Below, one piece after another: positions 26,155 through 35,607 of a DNA stretch of 64,000 nt. Numbering within the stretch: the first letter of the stretch is position 1; every line of letters begins with the position of its first letter. Position numbers and translations under genes: made by a program. The DNA is taken from contig CAVQKH010000025.1 in the NCBI GenBank assembly GCA_963712995.1, positions 62,001 through 126,000 of the forward strand. Direction: 5' to 3'. The DNA comes from GCA-003244245 sp963712995 (GTDB lineage: Bacteria > Actinomycetota > Actinomycetes > Mycobacteriales > Pseudonocardiaceae). The notes beneath the pieces were generated by a model, which was given only the letters and a program-made list of their open reading frames with translations, did no database searches and had not been told where the DNA came from.

Positions 26155-27540
26155 TCAGACCGAGCAGCCCGAGGGCGACGCCGGAACCGACCAGTGCGAC
26201 AGTGCGTGGGGTTGAGCATCATCCGCTGGCGACGATGGTTTGAGACCGTCTAGCGAGGTGGGCAGCGCTGGTTGGGCCTGGACGGGGTGTTCCTCGGGCA
26301 GGGCCGCGGTGAGCGCGGCGACCGGGTCGATCATGCCGTAGCCGAGGTCCTCGTTGCGCCCGCCGGTGCCGGCGGGGTGCTGCGCGGTCCGCTCGATGCG
26401 GTGCATCACCTGGCGCGCGGTCAGATTCGGGTAGCGGTCCCGGACCAAGGCGGCCAGTCCGGCGACGTACGGGGTGGCGAAGCTGGTGCCGTTGAGTGAG
26501 CGTGGCTCGCCACCGACATCGACGAGTTCGCTGGTCAGCCCCGGCTGCCCGTCGGCAAGGGAGATCGCGCCGGTGCCTGGTGCGGCCACATCGACCCACG
26601 GCCCGCGGATCGAGAAATCCGCCCGCGCTCCCTCGTCGTCAGTTGCCGCGACAGTGAGCACGTCCTCGTCGAACCAACCCGGCGAGGAGATCGTGGTGAC
26701 CGGCCCGCGGCTGTTCTGCTTGCAGGCGCCGCTGGTGTTGGCCGCAGCCACGACGACGACGACGTTGTTCTCCACCGCGTGGTGTACTGCGGCCTGCAGG
26801 TCCGGCGCATTGACCTGGTCCGGTTCGGCCGGGAAGCACGCGGCCTCCGAAATGTTGATCACGGTTGCGCCCAGTTGCACCGCACGCATCACCGCCCGCG
26901 CCATGCTCACGGTGTCTCCCGCCATCGGGCTGGCGATCTGCTCACCCGTGTCGAGCCGGCGCAGTGGCACCGCATAGAACGTGCTGGCCTGGCGGATGGC
27001 CAGCAGTTGCGCCGCGGGGGCCACCCCGACGAACCGGGTCGAAGGGTCGGGCGCCGCGGCGATCAGGCCGGCGACCACGGTGCCGTGACCGTCGCAGTCG
27101 AACAGGCCACTGCGGTTCTCGATGTAATCCCCACCGTCGATCAGCCGGCCAGCCAGCCGAGGGTGCGGTTGCACCCCGCTGTCGATCACGGCGATCCGCT
27201 GATCGCGGCCGGTGGCGAACTTCTGGGCCTGCCGGATCCGGAGCCGGTGTTGTGCGGCCGGTTCGGCTTTGAGCTGTTGCGGGTCGCCCGTGACCTGCTG
27301 CTGGCAGGGTGCCAGCAACCCGACCGGGCCGGTCTGCTGGGTCACGGTGTTGTTCACCAGGTAGGGCATGGTGCCCACACTGGCTGCGGTGGGCAGCGCA
27401 CTCGCGTCCACCGCAGGCGGCACACCGGGGGGCCGAACCCCAGGCTGGGCGGCCACCGGCCAGGCCGGCCCCGCCAGGCACAGCACCGCAGCCGCAACGG
27501 CGATCAGCGGTCCCCGGCGCCGGCCAGCAGGTGGGCTCAC
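26155..27540 (-). CDS. mycP: type VII secretion-associated serine protease mycosin, C-terminal anchor out of frame
   Basis: 461 residues from GTG 27540, which overlaps the eccD stop (GTGA). A signal peptide (PLIAVAAAVLCLAGPAWPVAA) leads to a subtilisin domain with Asp in RIAVIDSGVQPHPRL, His in DCDGHGTVVAGLIA and Ser in NGTSFATPYVAGLAA. Mycosins end in a membrane helix. Here that helix (TVALVGSGVALGLLGLTLVV, then a basic tail to TGA 26105) lies in the next frame, and the read frame ends with an unrelated SVPASPSGCSV. One base lost near 26200-26215 explains this. As read, the protease would be released rather than anchored. Confidence 0.85.
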   Translation of the reverse strand: MSPPAGRRRGPLIAVAAAVLCLAGPAWPVAAQPGVRPPGVPPAVDASALPTAASVGTMPYLVNNTVTQQTGPVGLLAPCQQQVTGDPQQLKAEPAAQHRLRIRQAQKFATGRDQRIAVIDSGVQPHPRLAGRLIDGGDYIENRSGLFDCDGHGTVVAGLIAAAPDPSTRFVGVAPAAQLLAIRQASTFYAVPLRRLDTGEQIASPMAGDTVSMARAVMRAVQLGATVINISEAACFPAEPDQVNAPDLQAAVHHAVENNVVVVVAAANTSGACKQNSRGPVTTISSPGWFDEDVLTVAATDDEGARADFSIRGPWVDVAAPGTGAISLADGQPGLTSELVDVGGEPRSLNGTSFATPYVAGLAALVRDRYPNLTARQVMHRIERTAQHPAGTGGRNEDLGYGMIDPVAALTAALPEEHPVQAQPALPTSLDGLKPSSPADDAQPHALSHWSVPASPSGCSV

Positions 27541-29018
27541 AGCGCCCGGAACGTGTTGTAGAGGTCCAGCACACCCAGCGCGAGCGGCAGTACCGAGGCG
27601 ATCAGAACCGCTTCGAGCACGTCCACCGAGCGGCGCAGCACCGGGGAGAACCGGCGGCGTGGCACGACCACGCCCAGGAACAGGGCCAGCGCCGCCAGAC
27701 CCAGCAGGACACCGAAGCCGATCAGCAGCGAGCTGGCTTGGTCGGCCCTCGCCAGCAGCCCGGTCAGCAACCCTGCGATCCCGATCATCCCGCTGACCAG
27801 CAGCGCAACCGCCTGGTTTCCGTTGGCGTAGGACCGGGCCCGCAGCAGCAGCACGGCGGAGATGACGGTGGCCAGCACGATCCCCAACGCACCGCCGAGG
27901 GTGGCCAGTACCGCCCCGATCGCGGCCACCGCACCAGAACCGATGATCATCCCAGTCAGGTATTCGTGCGCCAGGCCGGCTCGGCGCTCGATCGCGGTGT
28001 AGTCCGGGAAACCGGGATCGTCCTGCAGATCCTTGGCATTGCTCGGGACCTGGGGCAAGGGGAGCTTGGACAGGTGGATGGTCAGCCGGGGCATCGCCGA
28101 GATACCGGCTAGGGCCAACGCAGCTGTCCCGGCCGCAATGCCCGCGGCCGGAGAGTCGACCAGGCTGGCGACCAGACCGGCCAGGGCGCCGAGCGCGCCC
28201 GCGGTCGCGCTGGCGACGAACGGCGTGATCCCGGCGCCGACCAGTATCACCGCGGAGCTCGCGAGTACCAGTACCATCGTGCAGGCCAGCAGGAGGTTCT
28301 CGGCGTGCAGGCCGCCGGGCACGAGGTAGAGCCCGCTGACGAAACCCAGCGGCAGGCTGCCCGCAGCCACGACAACGCCGGTGCTTGTCTCGCCGTAGAC
28401 CCGGGCGATCACCGTGCCGGCGATCAGTGCGGTCACCGCGGCCAGACCCGCGAGGGTCGCAGCGATGAACCCGAGCTGGGGCCCGCCCACTACCGCCACC
28501 CGGAGGACCACGACCGCGCCGGCCAGTAACGCCGATCCACCCGCGATCATCCCCAGGATGCGGGCGGTGCTTTCGGTCCAGGGCCGGTAGCTGTCCGGAG
28601 AGGCTTGGGCGATCGCGTCCACCACGTCGTCGAACAGCGGGGGTGGTGGGTTGTCGTTGCGGCGCCGGATCTGTAGTAGGTCGCCGTCGACCACGCCCAG
28701 CGAGCTCAACGACCGGTCGGGATCGATCGCGTCGCCGCCGAGCTTGGCCAGGCACCAGCCACCGTGTGTGCTGCCACCGTCTGCGCTGGACTCGCCGGCC
28801 ATCGTGAGCAACATCGGCAGCAGGTTGGCCACCGCGATGTCCGAGGGCAGCGCCAGGTCGATGCGGGTGCGAGGGGCCACGACGGTCACTCGGCTGAACA
28901 TGCTGGACGGTGGAACCGTCAATCCGGCGTGGGACGGTGGAACCGTCAATCCGGCGTGGGACGGTGGAACCGTCAATCCGGCGTGGGACGGTGGAGATCC
29001 GTTGACGTTGGTTGGCAC
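27537..29018 (-). CDS. eccD: type VII secretion integral membrane protein EccD
   Basis: 493 residues from GTG 29018, chosen because GAGGAG lies 8 nt upstream. After an N-terminal stretch of three PPSHAGLTV units comes the ubiquitin-like domain (FSRVTVVAPRTRIDLALPSD to GDLLQIRRR) and then a long run of membrane helices, for example ILGMIAGGSALLAGAVVVLR and LLIGFGVLLGLAALALFLGV. EccD dimers form the main membrane vestibule of ESX systems. ATG 28901 would remove the repeat but has no ribosome binding site. It overlaps mycP by 4 bp. Confidence 0.85.
   Translation of the reverse strand: MPTNVNGSPPSHAGLTVPPSHAGLTVPPSHAGLTVPPSSMFSRVTVVAPRTRIDLALPSDIAVANLLPMLLTMAGESSADGGSTHGGWCLAKLGGDAIDPDRSLSSLGVVDGDLLQIRRRNDNPPPPLFDDVVDAIAQASPDSYRPWTESTARILGMIAGGSALLAGAVVVLRVAVVGGPQLGFIAATLAGLAAVTALIAGTVIARVYGETSTGVVVAAGSLPLGFVSGLYLVPGGLHAENLLLACTMVLVLASSAVILVGAGITPFVASATAGALGALAGLVASLVDSPAAGIAAGTAALALAGISAMPRLTIHLSKLPLPQVPSNAKDLQDDPGFPDYTAIERRAGLAHEYLTGMIIGSGAVAAIGAVLATLGGALGIVLATVISAVLLLRARSYANGNQAVALLVSGMIGIAGLLTGLLARADQASSLLIGFGVLLGLAALALFLGVVVPRRRFSPVLRRSVDVLEAVLIASVLPLALGVLDLYNTFRAL
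28906..28995 (-). repeat. 27-bp tandem repeat in the eccD N-terminus
   Basis: Three exact 27-bp units (28906-28932, 28933-28959, 28960-28986) and a 9-bp partial copy. Each unit encodes nine residues (PPSHAGLTV) on the minus strand and contains the near-palindrome GACGGTGGAACCGTC. A period of 27 keeps the frame. Confidence 0.9.
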
Positions 29019-29027
29019 CGCTTGCAC

Positions 29028-29598
29028 TCCTCGCTCGGCACGCCGGCCAGCGGCGCTGTTGTCCGGGGAGTATCCACGCGTTCAGCGGCCGGCATTCGAG
29101 GGGGTCGCAACGGCGTGCCCGTGGTTAATGACTTTGTTGTATCCCCTCTCACCTGCGATGATGGATCCACGGTCGGTGGCTGATCGGGTTGCTGCGCAGC
29201 GCACGGATCGGCTGGCGATAGTGGTCGGGCATCGCCGAGAGGTGGCGAGCTGACGGTCAACGGCTCAGCGCCGGCCGGGGTGCGGTTCCCCAGCATTGTG
29301 GTGCCGCACCGATGAGTTCGTACGGACTCAGCCGTTCCTCACGGCCGCCAGGTTTGTCGATAAACAGAGTGCCACGATCGGGGCGCTGCAATCTATTATT
29401 TTTCGGAAGTTACTTCAGTTGTCATAATAGTTTCGGTCGGGACGGTCTGGCCTACCAGGAGTTCATACGATCGGTGTAGCGAAGCGCGTACTTACGAGGC
29501 GTTGCTCGCCCTCTCTTGTGGTGGTTGCTGGTTGGGAACCGAGCCCCAGCAGCCTGTGAGTGATCTCACAAGACTGTCAATGGATACGAGAGGGAGCT
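29028..29598. promoter_or_regulatory. divergent intergenic region between eccD and the LuxR-type gene
   Basis: About 570 bp with no gene I can support. The part nearer the regulator (about 29380-29440) is notably AT-rich for this genome and probably holds its promoter. A short inverted repeat with GGTGCGG/CCGCACC arms lies around 29279-29310. No operator family was recognised. Confidence 0.4.
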
Positions 29599-32388
29599 AT
29601 GAACATGACCGCGACCGGAGGAGACAGTCGTGTCGCCACCGGGATGGCTGAGCGCGGTGATGTGCTGGGTGCGCTGGATCGGCTTCTCCAGGACGCCGGT
29701 GAGGGCCGCGGTGGGGCACTGTTCATCGTAGGGCCGGCCGGGTTGGGTAAGACCACCGTGCTCGAGCGTGCGATCACCACGGTGGGCGCGCAGTTCTCGG
29801 TCGGTGTCGGACGAGGCGACCAGGTCGAGGCGGTGTTGCCGTTCGGCCTGATCGGTCAGGCTCTCGATCAGCTGCTCGGCGGGCGGTGGCCTGGTGGCGG
29901 CACCGTGCTGGACGGTGATAATGGTGCCACCGATGTCTCACCGCAGGCCCGCTTCTACGGGATCCTGCGCGGGGTCCGGGAGGCAGCGGTCGGCCCGCTG
30001 CTGCTCGCCCTCGACGACCTGCACTGGTCTGATCCGGACTCGCTGACCGCCATCCACCTGATGTGCCGTCGGCTGGCGTCGCTGCCGGTGGCACTGGTCG
30101 CCACGGCCCGACCCTGGCCGGAGGGGGCGTTGACGTCGGCGCAGGACCTGGCCGCACAAGGTTTGGCCGAGATCCAGCCGTTGGCTCCGCTGAGCGACGA
30201 TGCTGCTCGCGACCTGCTGCGTTCCCGAGTGCGCGGGCAGGTACCGGACGAGGTCGTGGACAGGGCCATCACGCTGTGCGCGGGCAATCCGTTGCTTGTC
30301 CAACAGGTCGCGCTCGAGCTGAGTCGAAGCGGGCGGCTACCGGACGGGCAGATCTCGTTCTCGCGCTTCGTCGGCGTCGGCGCGGCTGGGCGGCGTTACC
30401 TGCAGGCCGCGAGCGTGCTCGGTACCCGGTTCCGCGCCGCCGTGGCGACGGAGGTTGCCGGGCTGGCTACGCCCGAAGCCGCTGCCGAGATCGACGGTCT
30501 GTTTCGCGGCAGCCTGCTGTACGAGGCCGACGACGGATGGGCCCGGTTCACCCACGCACTGATCCGGCAAGGCGTCTACGACGACATCGCGCCGCCGCGG
30601 CGCAGAGATCTGCATGTCGCCTCTTTCCGCGCTCTGGTGGCCTCCGGCGCTCATCCAGCGGAGGCCGCGGAGCATGCGGTAGCCGCTCACCTGGCCGGTG
30701 ACCCTGAGGCGGTGGCCACGGTGGCTCGGGCCGGGCGTGCGGCGCTACGGGCAGGCGCGGTTCGCGCCGCCCGTCAGCACATGGAGGATGCGCTGCGACT
30801 CGCGGGTGAGACCGCGTCCACCGACATGCTGTTCGACCTGGGCGCGGCCCTGGTCGCCGATGGCTCCAGCGGGGAGGCGGTGGCTGTCTACGAGCGGATG
30901 CTGCACCTGCCCGAGCTTTCGACCGCGAGCCGTGTCGCGGTCTTGCGTCAACTCGGACTGGCCTGCTTCGTGGCCGGCCAGGTGGAGCGCTCGAGCGCCT
31001 GTTACGAGTCGGCGGCGGATCTGGCTGAACAGGACCACCCCGCGCTGGCCGTCGGAACCCTGCTCGATCAGACCTTCCATCATCTGGCGTTGTCCGGTCC
31101 GCGGGCAGCGCTACCGTGGGCTAACCGCGCCATCGACCTGGCCATGGCCCGCGGGGCGCTGCAGACCTCCGCGCAAGCGACCTGGGGCACGGTCGCCTAT
31201 CGCTGTGGCAACCCCGACGGTCTCGCGGCGGCCGAGGCTGCTGCCACCCGGGTGGACATCATCCCCACTTTGCGCAGCATGGAACGGCACACCTACCAAT
31301 ATCCTGCCCTCACCTACGCTATCCTCGCCGTTCAGGCGGAGCGGTTCTCCGATGCAGAACGGCTTCTCACCGGAATCCTCAATTCTGCTGAACGCAGGTG
31401 CGAACCGACCACACTGGCGTATGCGGCGGGCGCGTGGGCCGACGGTCTCTGCCGTCTTGGTCGGCTGGATGAGGCGCACGTTGTGGTGGATCGTCTCATC
31501 GAGCTTTCTGAGTTGTTGTTCCCGCACTGGTCTCCGGTCGCCGGCACCTACCGGGCATTGGTCTTGCTGCAACAAGGAGAGCTGGAACAGGCAGCGGTGT
31601 GCTGTGCCCAGCTGACGGCCAGGACCGGGCACCGGGACAGCCTGCATCGCACCGATGGGTTGGCCCTCTACGTGCGGGGAGTCCTCGCGCACCGCCAGGG
31701 CGACGCCGAGACCGCATGCGCGCTGTTCGCCGAGCTCCAGCAATGGGCTGACCGCACCGGCGAGGCCGATCCTTCGCACCTGCCGTGGGCGGCTGACGCG
31801 ATCGCCGCTTACCTCGCCTGTGGCCGGCCCACCGACGCGCAGCACGTTCTCGACTGGGTCGCCCAGCGCGCGGCGGCCCTGCCCAGCCGGTGGCCGAAAA
31901 TTGTCGTCGCCGCTGGGCGGGCTGCCCTGGCTGAGCACCACGGCGACCGGGCACAGGCAGACGAGTGCTTCGCGCAAGCGCTCGAGCTGCACGCCGGGCT
32001 ACCGATGCAGCTGGCTCGCAGCCAGCTGCTGACCGACTACGGCGCCTTCTTGACCCGGGCCGGTGAGGCCCCGCGGGCGCGGGTGCTGCTGGCTGAGGCA
32101 CTGCACATCGCGGAATCCTGCGGAGCTGGCTGGCATGCTGGCCGCGCGCGGGCCGAGTGGCGGCGAGCCGGCGGGCGCACCGGCACCCGCAAACCCGACG
32201 AGCTCAGCCCGCAGGAGGCCGCTGTCGCCCGGCTGGCTCAGGCCGGCCGGACCAACCGGCAGATCGCCCGGCAACTCCACCTGTCCATCAAGACCGTGGA
32301 GACTCACCTCGGGCACGTCTATCAGAAGCTCGGCATCCGCAGCCGTTGGCAGCTGACCGAACATACGATACCGAGCGACAACGAATGA
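29599..32388 (+). CDS. LuxR-family regulator with N-terminal AAA ATPase (LAL type)
   Basis: 929 residues from ATG 29599, with AGAGGGAG upstream. The N-terminal ATPase has Walker A FIVGPAGLGKTTVLE near residue 45 and Walker B LLLALDDLHWSDPDS near residue 135. A long helical, TPR-like middle part follows. The last 65 residues form a LuxR-type DNA-binding domain: LSPQEAAVARLAQAGRTNRQ, then HLSIKTVETHLGHVYQKLGI. LAL regulators are large ATP-dependent activators, often of secondary metabolism or carbon use. No obvious target cluster adjoins; the DoxX gene converges on it and the ESX genes diverge from it. Confidence 0.92.
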   Translation: MNMTATGGDSRVATGMAERGDVLGALDRLLQDAGEGRGGALFIVGPAGLGKTTVLERAITTVGAQFSVGVGRGDQVEAVLPFGLIGQALDQLLGGRWPGGGTVLDGDNGATDVSPQARFYGILRGVREAAVGPLLLALDDLHWSDPDSLTAIHLMCRRLASLPVALVATARPWPEGALTSAQDLAAQGLAEIQPLAPLSDDAARDLLRSRVRGQVPDEVVDRAITLCAGNPLLVQQVALELSRSGRLPDGQISFSRFVGVGAAGRRYLQAASVLGTRFRAAVATEVAGLATPEAAAEIDGLFRGSLLYEADDGWARFTHALIRQGVYDDIAPPRRRDLHVASFRALVASGAHPAEAAEHAVAAHLAGDPEAVATVARAGRAALRAGAVRAARQHMEDALRLAGETASTDMLFDLGAALVADGSSGEAVAVYERMLHLPELSTASRVAVLRQLGLACFVAGQVERSSACYESAADLAEQDHPALAVGTLLDQTFHHLALSGPRAALPWANRAIDLAMARGALQTSAQATWGTVAYRCGNPDGLAAAEAAATRVDIIPTLRSMERHTYQYPALTYAILAVQAERFSDAERLLTGILNSAERRCEPTTLAYAAGAWADGLCRLGRLDEAHVVVDRLIELSELLFPHWSPVAGTYRALVLLQQGELEQAAVCCAQLTARTGHRDSLHRTDGLALYVRGVLAHRQGDAETACALFAELQQWADRTGEADPSHLPWAADAIAAYLACGRPTDAQHVLDWVAQRAAALPSRWPKIVVAAGRAALAEHHGDRAQADECFAQALELHAGLPMQLARSQLLTDYGAFLTRAGEAPRARVLLAEALHIAESCGAGWHAGRARAEWRRAGGRTGTRKPDELSPQEAAVARLAQAGRTNRQIARQLHLSIKTVETHLGHVYQKLGIRSRWQLTEHTIPSDNE

Positions 32389-32391
32389 CCA

Positions 32392-32435
32392 ATAGCCACG
32401 GTTGGGCGGGGGGAGGCCCGCCCAACCGTGGCTAT
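32392..32435. terminator. 19-bp perfect inverted repeat between convergent genes
   Basis: ATAGCCACGGTTGGGCGGG (32392-32410) pairs exactly with 32417-32435 around a 6-nt loop, starting 4 bp after the LuxR-type stop and ending 15 bp before the doxX stop. It is a bidirectional terminator candidate. Confidence 0.8.
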
Positions 32436-32450
32436 CTGTTCCCACCTGGG

Positions 32451-33062
32451 TTAGGAATTCCTAGACGAATGACTTCCACGGTCGGTGAGAGCAGCGCCGC
32501 GTACTGTGGTAGCGATCACCATTCCTGCGGCCAGCAGGACCACGTCCTTGAGGACGTACTGGCCTTCCAGAGTGGGCATGTTGTGTGGGCCGCTGAACAG
32601 CCGCCCAGCCAGCAGCACCGCCGGCGAGATGATACCGGCCAGCTGAACTGCCAGCAGGCCCATGGCCAGCCGCATCCAACGCCCACTGAGCAGCAACACG
32701 CCGATGGTGCACTCGAGCGTCGCAATCAACGCCATCGCCACGACGCTGGGCACCACAGCGGGTACCAGCCCGAAGCTCAGCAGGTGAGTGATCGCCAGCG
32801 CAAGATCCTCGGCCGGGCTCATTCCGGGGAAGTACTTCAGAATGCCGAATCCGAGTAACACCGCTCCCATGCTGATACGCAATGCCGTGAGGCTGTAGCG
32901 CATCAGCCAACGGTGAATGGCGGCTTCCCCGGTGTCGATTGCGGAAATCCACTTGAGTATGCCCTGTGTTTCTTCCTGTGCAACGCTGGTACAGGTGTCT
33001 TCAGCAGGTGTGCTTGGGCGTACCGATGAGGCCGTTTCATCGGAATAGGTCTTGGTCGGCAT
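32451..33062 (-). CDS. DoxX family membrane protein
   Basis: 203 residues from ATG 33062, with GGAGG 6 nt upstream; ATG 33068 would abut that site. A polar N-terminal 50 residues is followed by four hydrophobic helices: YSLTALRISMGAVLLGFGIL, FGLVPAVVPSVVAMALIATL, MRLAMGLLAVQLAGIISPAV and VLKDVVLLAAGMVIATTV. FGILKYFPG after the first helix is typical of DoxX-like proteins, some of which act in thiol or quinone redox chemistry. Function here unknown. Confidence 0.78.
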   Translation of the reverse strand: MPTKTYSDETASSVRPSTPAEDTCTSVAQEETQGILKWISAIDTGEAAIHRWLMRYSLTALRISMGAVLLGFGILKYFPGMSPAEDLALAITHLLSFGLVPAVVPSVVAMALIATLECTIGVLLLSGRWMRLAMGLLAVQLAGIISPAVLLAGRLFSGPHNMPTLEGQYVLKDVVLLAAGMVIATTVRGAALTDRGSHSSRNS

Positions 33063-33268
33063 GCTCATCCTCCTTGCCGAATCGAGATCTTGGAATGGGC
33101 CGGAAATTGTGGGCGGCACAGATCGTGTCGCTGTTTGGCCCATTGCCGTCAAGTGTCGGCGAGAAAGCAGCTGCTGTCGTCAGGGCACCCTCCTGAACAT
33201 TGATGGTGCCTGGAGAGGCGTCAGCGACAGTGTCGTCAGGGGAACCCGCAGATTAAGAGGGAGCAGCA

Positions 33269-33429
33269 ATGCCGCCACGCCGACGTGAGCCCGTGGCCGT
33301 GCCCGCTCAGGCAGCCGTGACCAGTTCGGGGCGACGCAGCTGTTCGCCTCGCTGTTACTGCGAGTCTGGATCATTGCTATCCTGATTGTTGCGGCAATCG
33401 CAAGCCGGACATTCGGTTGGAAGAAGTGA
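33269..33429 (+). pseudogene. small single-helix membrane protein, apparently frameshifted
   Basis: ATG 33269 has AGAGGGAG before it and starts MPPRRREPVAVPAQAA. In the neighbouring frame the sequence continues DQFGATQLFASLLLRVWIIA, a membrane helix (WIIAILIVAAIAS) and RTFGWKK to TGA 33429. A one-base change near 33310-33320 would join them into a protein of about 52 residues. It lies in the otherwise empty gap 33063-33584, which also contains a 16-bp-period direct repeat at 33533-33561 (GTCGACTGGACAC twice). Confidence 0.4.
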
Positions 33430-33584
33430 ACGCGGCTGATCGACAGCGCACGGGGCGCGGACGTAGCTGGACCTGTATCCTTTGGCCCGCGCCGGATGCG
33501 GCGGGTCGACAGTGCTCGGGTTTGCGCACGGCGTCGACTGGACACGGGGTCGACTGGACACAACTCATAAGGAGTGCAGCGCAG

Positions 33585-33984
33585 GTGGCGGACGAGGACA
33601 ACGACTGGCGTCGCCGATTCACCGCACAGGACATCGACGAGGAAGAAGAGGACTACCGCTCACGCCGGACCACTCCGGCTGACCGGGGCCTGCCCCAGGA
33701 GAGCGTGGTGGATCCAGCGGCTGTCACGGTTCTCGTCGACGAGCGAGGCGTGGTATCCGATGTCGTCATCTCGGCGCAGTGGCGTGACGTTGTGGCACCA
33801 CGCGATCTTGGCCGGGTGCTGCTCGAGGCGGTGCGCAAGGCGATCGCCAACCGGGTCACCAGTCAAGTGGAGCAACTCGTCATCCGGAGCAGGCGGGATC
33901 CCGCTGCCTCCCTCAATCGCCCGTTTGCAGGAACTGGCCAGCGATCCCGAGGCACTGAGCAGGCAGCTAGGGTTGTCGCGCTAA
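33585..33984 (+). pseudogene. YbaB/EbfC-like protein of the ESX accessory island, frameshifted
   Basis: GTG 33585 follows AAGGAG. The first 100 residues are acidic and then YbaB-like: DNDWRRRFTAQDIDEEEE, VVDPAAVTVLVDERGVVSDV, and DLGRVLLEAVRKAIANRV. After QLVIRS the frame drifts, while the +1 frame gives PSIARLQELASDPEALSRQL to a TAG/TGA at about 33984, the usual C-terminus of such proteins. The indel lies near 33880-33895. YbaB-like proteins often precede WXG-type genes in actinomycete ESX islands. Confidence 0.65.
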
Positions 33985-34024
33985 CCACCTCCGCCCGAGC
34001 GCAGGAATCGAAAGGTACCTCCGA

Positions 34025-34348
34025 ATGGCGCTTTCCCCGCAGGACGTGAAGGTCGCGTGCGATGCGCTGCGCTCGGACGCGAGGAAATGGGCCGCGGCAT
34101 CCGACGAGATGAGCGGCGCGGCCACCACGGCACAGAACCTGGTTCTCGGCCGTGACCAGTTCGGCTACGCCGCGGAAAGCCGCGGGCTCGTCGCCGCGTA
34201 CACGACGGTGCAGCAACGTATCGCGCACCTGCTGAGCGGGGCGGACGCCGAGTTCGACGAGATCTCCGGCGCGCTCAAGGCAAGCGCGGACACCTACGAG
34301 TACGAGGATGCCAGCGGCGCCCACGAGATGGACAGGGTAGGGGGCTGA
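34025..34348 (+). CDS. small helical protein, ESX (EspC/WXG-like) type
   Basis: 107 residues from ATG 34025 (MALSPQDVKVACDALRSDAR). It is predicted to be almost all helix, with a helical-hairpin pattern like EspC or WXG100 proteins; there is no clear W-x-G, but KWAAASDEMSGAA lies in the first helix. It has no signal peptide, as expected for a type VII substrate. It is 3 bp upstream of the next gene, so the two form a pair. Confidence 0.65.
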   Translation: MALSPQDVKVACDALRSDARKWAAASDEMSGAATTAQNLVLGRDQFGYAAESRGLVAAYTTVQQRIAHLLSGADAEFDEISGALKASADTYEYEDASGAHEMDRVGG

Positions 34349-34351
34349 CTC

Positions 34352-35125
34352 ATGGCTGCGGACGCCGCCTTCGAAGGGGCGCTGACCAAGGTCAGCGAAC
34401 TGTTCGAGAAGCTCAAGGGCGCGTGGGATGACATCGTCGATGGCGTCAACCGCGTGCTGCGTATCCTGCCTGGCTTCCTGGAGGGGCCGATCAAGTCCGC
34501 CTTCAAGAAGTGTTCGTCGAAGGTCGGCGAAGTCTTCGACGAGGTCACCAAGCTGTTCAGCGAGCGGGGTTCGGCGTCTGCGCTGCGCGCTGCGGCCGAG
34601 GGTTGGAACGAGCAGGTCGGGCACCGCGCGAGCACGCAGGCAGGCCTGCTGATGAAAGAGGCGCTGGAGACAGACAACGAGTGGACGGGTGACGCGGCGG
34701 ACCGTTACGGCGAGGCGGTCACCGCGCAGGGAAAGGCGCTCGCTCAGATTAAAACGATCACCGATGTTCTGCAGACCACGCTGAACGAGATCGCCAGCGC
34801 GCTGAGCGCATTCTGGACCGGAATACTGGTCTATTTCGGCGTCTACGTCGCCTTGATGATCGGCTGCATCGTCGGTATCTGCAGCGGAGTCGGCACCGTC
34901 CCGTCACTGCTCGCGGCGCTGGGGTTCTCTGCCGCCTTCCTCGAAAGGGTCACTACGCTGTCGGCCAACTTCGCCAATACGCTCGACGAGAAGAAAGCGA
35001 AGATCGAGCAGCAGTCCACGATGGACGGGCAGTTCGCCAACGGTGAGTGGCCGTCTGCGGTGGCGGACAAGATGTCCGACGCCAGTGTGCGGGACGGTGA
35101 TAAGAGTGACTGGACGCCCAAGTAA
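34352..35125 (+). CDS. WXG-like protein with a membrane hairpin, putative ESX substrate
   Basis: 257 residues from ATG 34352. The N-terminal half is helical; residues about 105-150 contain DNEWTGDAADRYGEAVTAQG, a W-x-G turn between two helices. Residues about 155-200 are strongly hydrophobic (GILVYFGVYVALMIGCIVGI and VPSLLAALGFSAAFL). The C-terminus is polar and charged. This architecture (WXG module plus hydrophobic stretch) is common for ESX-linked proteins, but no toxin domain is recognisable. The next gene starts inside its 3' end. Confidence 0.65.
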   Translation: MAADAAFEGALTKVSELFEKLKGAWDDIVDGVNRVLRILPGFLEGPIKSAFKKCSSKVGEVFDEVTKLFSERGSASALRAAAEGWNEQVGHRASTQAGLLMKEALETDNEWTGDAADRYGEAVTAQGKALAQIKTITDVLQTTLNEIASALSAFWTGILVYFGVYVALMIGCIVGICSGVGTVPSLLAALGFSAAFLERVTTLSANFANTLDEKKAKIEQQSTMDGQFANGEWPSAVADKMSDASVRDGDKSDWTPK

Positions 35126-35591
35126 CTGGAGGGGTCAACGCGCAGCGAATGTTGCGACGAGCCCTGCCGAGCTGGCCCGGCTACGAACGTTCTGCCTGCT
35201 CAACGCGGTTCTGTACCTCTGTGTTGCGGCGCTGACCGCGTTCCTTCGGCCGCTCCTGGCGAACCTGGTCGACGAAGGAGAGGTGCGGGTCGCCATGTCA
35301 CTGCTCGCGCAGGAACAGCTCTGTGCGGTATCGCTGGTCGTACTCGCCGCGCTGCTGTTATGGGTTCGCGGGGCGATCACCCGGGATCCGGCCGCACAAG
35401 GACCAGCGGTGCGGGCTGGGCGTATCGCCCGCGTGGTTGCTCTGCTCATTATCGCGATCTGTGCTGCAGGAGTCGTCGTCGTTGCGCTGCTGCCGATCGC
35501 GGACACCACGGAGACTACCGTGTTGGTAACCGGGGTAGTGATCGTGTTCGCGCTCTACACCTACGCGGGAATGGCCAAGTTGCCGCGCTGA
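35106..35591 (+). CDS. membrane protein of the ESX accessory island
   Basis: 161 residues from GTG 35106, overlapping the previous gene by 20 bp. Four hydrophobic segments are visible: FCLLNAVLYLCVAALTAFL, QLCAVSLVVLAALLLWV, VVALLIIAICAAGVVVVALL and TVLVTGVVIVFALYTYAGMA. No catalytic motif is present. The overlap points to translational coupling with the WXG-like gene. It might be an immunity or membrane partner of it, but that is only inferred from position. Confidence 0.6.
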   Translation: MTGRPSNWRGQRAANVATSPAELARLRTFCLLNAVLYLCVAALTAFLRPLLANLVDEGEVRVAMSLLAQEQLCAVSLVVLAALLLWVRGAITRDPAAQGPAVRAGRIARVVALLIIAICAAGVVVVALLPIADTTETTVLVTGVVIVFALYTYAGMAKLPR

Positions 35592-35607
35592 GATCCGTCC
35601 GGGGCCA

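Noticed and set aside
2430..28755. Possible CRISPR or regularly spaced repeats
   Set aside because: The tandem arrays found have no spacers of constant length between repeats, and no cas-like gene is present.
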